In this document: one piece after another, positions 59,512 through 64,000 of the stretch
How the letters are laid out: each line of letters opens with the position of its first letter
Numbering within the stretch: the first letter of the stretch is position 1
Assembly: GCF_900240945.1 (NCBI RefSeq)
Contig: NZ_OESG01000014.1
Span: 2,510,734 to 2,574,733 of the forward strand
Length of the DNA stretch: 64,000 nucleotides
Origin: Mycobacterium sp. 3519A
Lineage (GTDB): Bacteria > Actinomycetota > Actinomycetes > Mycobacteriales > Mycobacteriaceae
Direction: 5' to 3'
The notes under the pieces: generated by a model
What the model saw: the letters and a program-made list of their open reading frames with translations, nothing else
Database searches by the model: none
Told to the model about the DNA's origin: nothing
Position numbers and translations under genes: made by a program

Positions 59512-60270
59512 ATGAGTTTCGACGTCCCGCCGGACGCTTACGCACGGTTCATGGGGCGATACGCCGATCCGCTCGCGAAGGTCTTCGCGGCATTCGGCGG
59601 CGTGCAGGCGGGCGACAGGGTGCTCGACGTCGGCTGCGGGCCCGGCGCGTTGACCGCGCACCTGCTGTCCCTCGGCGCCCAAGTCGCCGCGATCGATCCC
59701 TCGCCGTCGTTCGTCGACGGACTTCACGCGCGGTTCCCGGACGTCGACGTGCGTCGGGGCACCGCAGAGCAATTGCCTTACGACACCGATGCTTTCGACG
59801 CTGCCTTCGCGCAGTTGGTGGTGCACTTCATGACCGACGCGGTGGGCGGCATCGCCCAGATGGCACGCGTGACCAGGCCAGGTGGCGTCGTCGCCGCATG
59901 CGTCTGGGACGGGCCGACCGGCGCGCTGGCCCCGTTCTGGGATTCGGTACATGTGATCGACCCAGATGCCGTCGACGAAGCACTGCTGTCGGGCGCGCAC
60001 GCCGGGCACCTGACCGAGATCTTCGAGGCTGCCGGTCTGCACGAGGTGGACGAAGCCGCCATCTCGGTCGACGTGGTGCACCCGACTTTCGGCGAGTGGT
60101 GGCAGCCGTACACCTTCGGTATCGGACCCGCCGGCGAATACGTCCGCCGACTCGACGACGCCGGCCGCGCCCGCCTCGAATCAGTGGCCCGAAACCGCCT
60201 GGGAAGCGGTCCGTTCACGGTGACCGCGACCGCGTGGGCTGCCCGCGGCACGGTGTCAGGGTTATCGTGA
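59512..60270 (+). CDS. SAM-dependent methyltransferase, class I
   Basis: A 252-residue methyltransferase with SAM-binding motif I RVLDVGCGPGALT near residue 37, an acidic residue in AIDPSPS at the end of strand 2, and the post-motif GTAEQLPYDTDAFDAAF. Substrate unknown. ATG 59512 begins 9 bp after the broken SnoaL-like gene, and the coiled-coil gene follows by 3 bp. Confidence 0.85.
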   Translation: MSFDVPPDAYARFMGRYADPLAKVFAAFGGVQAGDRVLDVGCGPGALTAHLLSLGAQVAAIDPSPSFVDGLHARFPDVDVRRGTAEQLPYDTDAFDAAFAQLVVHFMTDAVGGIAQMARVTRPGGVVAACVWDGPTGALAPFWDSVHVIDPDAVDEALLSGAHAGHLTEIFEAAGLHEVDEAAISVDVVHPTFGEWWQPYTFGIGPAGEYVRRLDDAGRARLESVARNRLGSGPFTVTATAWAARGTVSGLS

Positions 60271-60273
60271 GTT

Positions 60274-60630
60274 GTGGTCATTGACGACCCTTCCGAGTCC
60301 GGAAGTGAACTCGATCGTCGCGCAGCTGAGCTCGATGAGCGCGAGGCGGCCCTCGAGCGGCATGAGGCTGAACTGACCCGACGCGAGCATTTCGCAGCCC
60401 AACGCGACGAAATCGCCGACGAGCGGGACCGCATCGCCGACCTTCGCGAGGAGGCCGCAGACGAACGCGAGCGGCTCGCGGACGAACGGGAGGGCACCGC
60501 TGCCGCCAGGGAACGCGAGAGGCTGCAACGGGGAGACGACCAGTCGGAGCGCGAATCCGCGGCCGCGCGGCGGGAGCAGGCCGACGTCGCCAGGGAGATG
60601 GCCGAAGCCGAACGTCTCCAAAACGAGTAA
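60274..60630 (+). CDS. Small highly charged coiled-coil protein
   Basis: A 118-residue protein made almost wholly of charged helix, with short repeats of the type ADERERL and ERxxA/E heptads between residues 15 and 110. It is predicted to be a long single helix or dimeric coiled coil. No domain is recognised. GTG start, 3 bp after the methyltransferase stop. Confidence 0.65.
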   Translation: MVIDDPSESGSELDRRAAELDEREAALERHEAELTRREHFAAQRDEIADERDRIADLREEAADERERLADEREGTAAARERERLQRGDDQSERESAAARREQADVAREMAEAERLQNE

Positions 60631-60646
60631 ATCTTCGACCCTGCTG

Positions 60647-60663
60647 TACTACCTTGTGTAGTA
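60647..60663. promoter_or_regulatory. BlaI/MecI-like dyad before the serine hydrolase lipoprotein gene
   Basis: TACTAC-CTTGT-GTAGTA is a perfect 6-bp inverted repeat with a 5-base spacer, ending 16 bases before the ATG at 60680. It resembles the TACTACA...TGTAGTA dyads bound by mycobacterial BlaI, and the gene it precedes encodes a beta-lactamase-fold protein. Assignment to BlaI is inference. Confidence 0.5.
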
Positions 60664-60679
60664 ATCGAGCGGGGGAGGG

Positions 60680-61894
60680 ATGATGCGGTTTTGCCGAGCG
60701 CTCCTGATCGTCGCACTGCTCGTGTCGTGCTCGCCGACCGACGAGTCGACCCCCTCGGCGCTGAAAACCATTGACCCACAGGCTTTTCAAGATGTCGTGC
60801 AGCGCGCCGCCACGAAACTGAAGGTGCCCGGCGCGATGGTGCTGGTGCGCACACCGAAGGGCGACGTCACCGCCGGCGTCGGCACCACCGAACTCGGCGC
60901 CCGAACACCGCCGACCGTCGACACCCACTTCCGCATCGCGTCCAACACCAAGACCATGACCGCCGCGCTGATCGTGCTGCTCGCCCAAGACGGCAAGCTG
61001 AAACTCAGCGACCCGGTGTCGCTCTACGTTCCCGACGTGCCGAATGGCGAAAACATCACCGTTGCACAGCTTCTGAAGATGCGCAGCGGTCTGTACGGCT
61101 ATACGTTCGACCCCGCGCTCGCCGCCGCGATGGACGCCACCCCCGAGAAGGCGTGGACGCCGAAGGAGGCGCTGGCGATCGCGTTCCGGCACCCGCCGCT
61201 GTTCGCGCCCGACGCCTCGTACGACTACAGCAACACCAACTACGCGCTGCTCGGTGTCGTCGCGGAGAAGGTCGGCGGACGCCCGCTGGCCCAGCAGTTG
61301 CAGGAGCGACTGTTCGGCCCCGTCGGCCTGACGCAGACGTCGCTGCCCGCCGCCGACGACACCTCCATGCCTGCGCCCTACTCGCACGGCTACATGTACG
61401 GCGGAAGCATCTACGCGCTCGCCGACGTCGCCTATCCCGCTGACGTCCAGGCCGGCGCCGAAGCCGGCACACTGCGGCCGGTCGACTACACACACCAGAA
61501 CCCCTCGTATGCCACTGCGGCCGGGGGAGCGATCTCCACCGCCGACGACCTGGCCACCTGGATGAAAGCGCTGGTCTCGGGCGAGGTGTTCAACGCCGAC
61601 TCGCACCGCGAGTGGTTGGCCAGCCCGCAAGCCGAGGACCCCGACCGGCCCGACGGCCAGAAGTACGGCTACGGCATCTCGTATCAGCGGTTCGGCCCGG
61701 ACGCCGCGATGTTCTATCACGGGGGCGAACTGCCCGGCTTCAACTCGTTCATGGGTTACGACCCGGACAACGATGTGGCACTGGTCATTTGGACGAACCT
61801 GACGCTCTCGCCCGACGGCAGAACGACGGCCCAGGCCATGCTGCCGACGATGCTGAACGAGATCTACGCGCATCTGTCGCTGCCCACCGAATGA
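60680..61894 (+). CDS. Serine hydrolase lipoprotein, beta-lactamase/D-Ala-D-Ala carboxypeptidase fold
   Basis: A 404-residue class C beta-lactamase-like protein. A short signal peptide ends in the lipobox LLVSC (Cys about residue 18). It has the catalytic FRIASNTKTMT (S-x-x-K, about 90), YDYSNTNYALLG (Y-x-N, about 180) and FYHGGELPGF (H-x-G, about 345). It may cleave peptidoglycan peptides, esters or beta-lactams; the exact activity is not fixed by these motifs. GGGGGAGGG precedes tandem ATGs at 60680 and 60683; either may be used. Its upstream dyad suggests BlaI-type control. Confidence 0.85.
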   Translation: MMRFCRALLIVALLVSCSPTDESTPSALKTIDPQAFQDVVQRAATKLKVPGAMVLVRTPKGDVTAGVGTTELGARTPPTVDTHFRIASNTKTMTAALIVLLAQDGKLKLSDPVSLYVPDVPNGENITVAQLLKMRSGLYGYTFDPALAAAMDATPEKAWTPKEALAIAFRHPPLFAPDASYDYSNTNYALLGVVAEKVGGRPLAQQLQERLFGPVGLTQTSLPAADDTSMPAPYSHGYMYGGSIYALADVAYPADVQAGAEAGTLRPVDYTHQNPSYATAAGGAISTADDLATWMKALVSGEVFNADSHREWLASPQAEDPDRPDGQKYGYGISYQRFGPDAAMFYHGGELPGFNSFMGYDPDNDVALVIWTNLTLSPDGRTTAQAMLPTMLNEIYAHLSLPTE

Positions 61895-61906
61895 GCCTGG
61901 CCGCCG

Positions 61907-61963
61907 CGAGGCTGTAGTTGCCGCGGAAAAGTGCGAGTAGACACCACGGCAACTACAGCCTCG
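61907..61963. repeat. Stem-loop after the serine hydrolase gene (element C of a hairpin family)
   Basis: The arms 61907-61926 and 61944-61963 pair over 20 bp with one mismatch (CGAGGCTGTAGTTGCCGYGG). The 17-base loop is AAAAGTGCGAGTAGACA. It begins 13 bases after the stop codon and lies 27 bases from the stop of the converging small gene. Confidence 0.7.
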
Positions 61964-61989
61964 ACGATCAGAAGGGCACGGCCGCCTGC

Positions 61990-62238
61990 TCAGAACGGAA
62001 CGTCTATTTGACCGTTGGTGGTGTTGGACTCGTCGTGGTCTGAGGTGTGGTACCCCAGCACGTACGGGCTGTGCGGGTCGGTGCCGAACGGCACGATCGG
62101 ATCGGTGCCTGCGGTGCTCACGGTCGACTGTGCGGTATGCGGTATCGCCACTGTCGCCGCACTGGCGACGGGGGCGAGCGCGACACCGATGGCAGCGACG
62201 GCCATCACCGGGGCGAGGTACTTGATCCTGTTCTGCAT
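61990..62238 (-). CDS. Small secreted protein
   Basis: An 82-residue protein with a clear signal peptide (MQNRIKYLAPVMAVAAIGVA then LAPVASA, cleavage after Ala 27). A short mature part of about 55 residues ends in HDESNTTNGQIDVPF. ATG 62238 has a perfect AGGAGG five bases upstream. It resembles small secreted proteins that occur in several copies in rapidly growing mycobacteria; the function is unknown. It lacks Cys and has no transmembrane segment after the signal. Confidence 0.75.
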   Translation of the reverse strand: MQNRIKYLAPVMAVAAIGVALAPVASAATVAIPHTAQSTVSTAGTDPIVPFGTDPHSPYVLGYHTSDHDESNTTNGQIDVPF

Positions 62239-62411
62239 GTCGTCCTCCTGGCTTGTCGGGCACCCTGTTGGGCTGGTTAGAAGATTGCCGCCTCGGCACG
62301 CCGAAGTCGTCACCGCTGACACCCGTCGTTGCCTGCGGCTACCTGCAACGCGGGTGCGGTAGCCAACCGGAAGGGCGCGGGCCGGACCCAAGATGAGGCA
62401 GAATCGCGCAG

Positions 62412-63563
62412 GTGACTCCGCCGCAACGCCCCCGGCAGCCCGATTGGCGCGGCAGGGGCGTGCCCCCGCCGGGGCCTCCGCGGCCACCGCGACGGCCGGA
62501 GCCGCCGACCGAGCGTCTGCGCGGGCCGAACCGCCCCGCCGATGTCGGCCCGACGCAGCGGATTCCGCGGCCACCGTCACCGGCCGATGCGTCACCCACC
62601 GAACAGATTTGGCGCACGCCACCGCCCCCGCCGCGCCCTCCGATGCCGGCACGGCGGGGCCCGCCGCCGGGGCGCGGGCGGGGGCGAACCCCCCCCGCCG
62701 ATGCCGGCCCGACGCAGCGGATCCCGCGGCCACCGTCACCGGCCGATGCGTCCCCCACCGAACAGATTGGGCGCACGCCCCCGCCCCCGCCGCGCCCTCC
62801 GATGCCGGCACCGCCGCCGCCCCCGTCGCCCGAGCAGAAGCGGCGCCGCCTGTCCCGGATGTCGATCGTGCTCATCGTCGTGATCGTGGTGGCGCTGCTC
62901 GTCGGCGGACTGGCCGGCGGCGAACTCTATGCCCGGTACCGGGCCGACAGCATCCTGACCGAGGTCGCCGAATGCGTCGTCAAGGACGGCGCCTCGATCT
63001 CATTCGGCGTCAATCCGCCGTTCCTGTGGCAGCACATCACCGGTCACTACACCAACATCACGGTGGAAACCGACGGGCACAGGGTGCAGAGCGCCGACGG
63101 GATGACCGCCGACGTGACGCTCAAAGACGTGCGATTGCAGGACTCCGCGAACGGCAAGGGCACCATCGGATCGCTGACCGCGACCCTGAGTTGGAAATCC
63201 TCCGGCATCAAGGACACCGTGGCGGCCAACCTTCCCGGGGTCGGCAATCTGGTCACCGGCGTCAGCACGGACGCCTCCGCGGGCACCATCATCCTGAACG
63301 CACCCGGCAGCAGCGTCACCGCGAAACCCGTTGTCACCGACGGTGATCTGAACCTCCAGGTCGTCGACGTCACCGGCGTGCTGCCGGAAGACGCCGTGCA
63401 GGCAGGGTTGAACACGCTGACCAAGAAGCTGAACGACAACTATCCGCTCGGCATTCACGCCGACAGCGTGAAGGTGACGAGCACGGGCGTCGTCGGGACG
63501 TTCTCCAGCCAGAACGCGACGATTCCGAAAGCGGACGCCAACCCGTGCTTCGCGCGGCTGTGA
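62412..63563 (+). CDS. DUF2993 (LmeA-like) membrane protein with Pro-rich N-terminus
   Basis: The 383-residue protein begins with about 145 residues of Pro/Arg-rich cytoplasmic sequence containing two near-identical units. One transmembrane segment (about 152-175, MSIVLIVVIVVALLVGGLAGG) and an extracytoplasmic DUF2993 domain follow. LmeA of this family binds phospholipid and acts in lipomannan synthesis; a similar lipid-binding role is inferred. GTG 62412 is the start. It is divergent from the small secreted protein gene. Confidence 0.78.
   Translation: MTPPQRPRQPDWRGRGVPPPGPPRPPRRPEPPTERLRGPNRPADVGPTQRIPRPPSPADASPTEQIWRTPPPPPRPPMPARRGPPPGRGRGRTPPADAGPTQRIPRPPSPADASPTEQIGRTPPPPPRPPMPAPPPPPSPEQKRRRLSRMSIVLIVVIVVALLVGGLAGGELYARYRADSILTEVAECVVKDGASISFGVNPPFLWQHITGHYTNITVETDGHRVQSADGMTADVTLKDVRLQDSANGKGTIGSLTATLSWKSSGIKDTVAANLPGVGNLVTGVSTDASAGTIILNAPGSSVTAKPVVTDGDLNLQVVDVTGVLPEDAVQAGLNTLTKKLNDNYPLGIHADSVKVTSTGVVGTFSSQNATIPKADANPCFARL
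62536..62810 (+). repeat. Direct DNA repeat of 116 bp within the Pro-rich coding region
   Basis: Copies at about 62536-62651 and 62695-62810 are nearly identical, offset by 159 bases (53 codons, in frame). Each encodes GPTQRIPRPPSPADASPTEQ followed by a Pro tract. The repeat is a recent in-frame duplication and a likely site of length variation between strains. Confidence 0.8.
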
Positions 63564-63570
63564 GCGCGAA

Positions 63571-63999
63571 TCAGTCTGCGACCACCGCGATTTCGTCGCC
63601 CAACTGGTAACCGGGTGCCAGCGGGAGCTCGTCGCCGCTCCAGAACACGCCGGGGTCGAACCAGTTGTAATGCTTCTCCGTCGACAGCAGACCCATCTCC
63701 TCATAGGTGATGGCGACGGTCTCCGCGCAGTACGCCGTCTCCAGTCCGACCTGCAGCTTCTCCTTCTTCCTGCGCTGGGCGGCTTCCCGAACTCTGTTGT
63801 GCACGAACGGAAGTCCGCGGGTGAGGTCGGCGACCGCGAGCCTGCCGCGAAACCACCGGCCCGTCAGCCGGGCCGTGGTGGGAAACGGCGTGCCGTCCAT
63901 CCTCGCGACGACCTTCAACGCGAGGTCTTCCTGCTCGCGGGTGGCGAACGGCGTGAGCTGACGCAGCCAGCAGCGCTGGTGATAGCTGTCCATCCACCG
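63571..63999 (-). CDS. Hypothetical protein, C-terminal part (runs off the window)
   Basis: At least 140 residues, open to the right edge; ATG 63993 is in frame but the gene may begin outside. Features include HQRCWLRQLTPFATREQEDLALK, VHNRVREAAQRR, and LETAYCAETVAITYEEMG, where a Cys followed by helix suggests a papain-like (NlpC/P60 or YiiX-type) fold. The end is a Trp/Asp-rich strand region (YNWFDPGVFWSGDELPL). I do not recognise a named family with certainty. It is convergent with the DUF2993 gene. Confidence 0.6.
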   Translation of the reverse strand, partial: RWMDSYHQRCWLRQLTPFATREQEDLALKVVARMDGTPFPTTARLTGRWFRGRLAVADLTRGLPFVHNRVREAAQRRKKEKLQVGLETAYCAETVAITYEEMGLLSTEKHYNWFDPGVFWSGDELPLAPGYQLGDEIAVVAD

Positions 64000-64000
64000 C

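Noticed and set aside
60278..62299. 673-codon minus-strand ORF
   Set aside because: It spans several genes and hairpins in antisense and has no domain; it results from GC bias.
62531..62811. Repeat considered as a CRISPR array
   Set aside because: There are only two copies, they are long and in frame within a coding region, and there are no spacers.

Overview
The window is high-GC DNA from a rapidly growing Mycobacterium (Mycolicibacterium type). From about 0.35 to 57.8 kb it follows the gene order known from M. tuberculosis Rv1092c to Rv1112: coaA, glyA, desA2, phoH2, a NodB deacetylase, fum-glpX, a DUF4245 protein, an AI-2E-type permease, a 3-beta-hydroxysteroid dehydrogenase, xseB-xseA, an Rv1109c-like protein, ispH, an Rv1111c-like protein and ychF. 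Accessory blocks are inserted into this backbone. No rRNA, tRNA, CRISPR array or replication origin was seen, and no gene-free stretch exceeds 300 bases.

Layout. 0-0.3 kb: the 3' end of an IS30-family transposase. 0.36-8.8 kb: coaA, a DUF885 hydrolase, two serine hydroxymethyltransferases in tandem, desA2, a small phoAT-like ORF with phoH2, and a polysaccharide deacetylase. 8.8-17.7 kb: an antiporter, a membrane metallophosphoesterase, and two 918-residue LuxR/ATPase regulators in tandem. 17.7-24.5 kb: glpX-fum, a DUF4245 protein, a dienelactone hydrolase-like protein, a permease, and two SDR genes behind a KstR-type box.

24.6-30.8 kb is the most unusual part. It is a class I lanthipeptide-like locus with a candidate precursor carrying a doubled Thr/Cys module, a LanC cyclase, and a LanB dehydratase split into elimination and glutamylation proteins as in thiopeptide systems. 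A divergent erythromycin-esterase-like gene sits across a 22-bp perfect palindrome. A 10-bp-stem hairpin separates precursor and cyclase, a layout typical of lantibiotic operons. There is no local transporter or leader protease.

31-41 kb: a SRPBCC protein, a sulfatase / HAD phosphatase / formylglycine-generating-enzyme operon, a 2H phosphoesterase, and a degenerate cyclase-ATPase overlapping a glycosyltransferase. 41-45.3 kb: backbone genes, with a second KstR-type box. 45.3-55.6 kb: a penicillin-binding lipoprotein, then a tightly packed signalling operon glnX-glnH-coiled coil-pknG-PP2C-VWA-FHA. Zinc-ribbon motifs recur in its kinase, phosphatase and FHA protein. This block is inserted between ispH and the Rv1111c-like gene. 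55.6-64 kb: DUF6542, ychF, small enzymes (one frameshifted), a beta-lactamase-fold lipoprotein behind a BlaI-like dyad, a small secreted protein, a LmeA-like protein with a Pro-rich repeat, and a partial ORF.

Four long intergenic hairpins, each just after a + strand stop codon, have unrelated arms but similar loops. They look like a dispersed element family.
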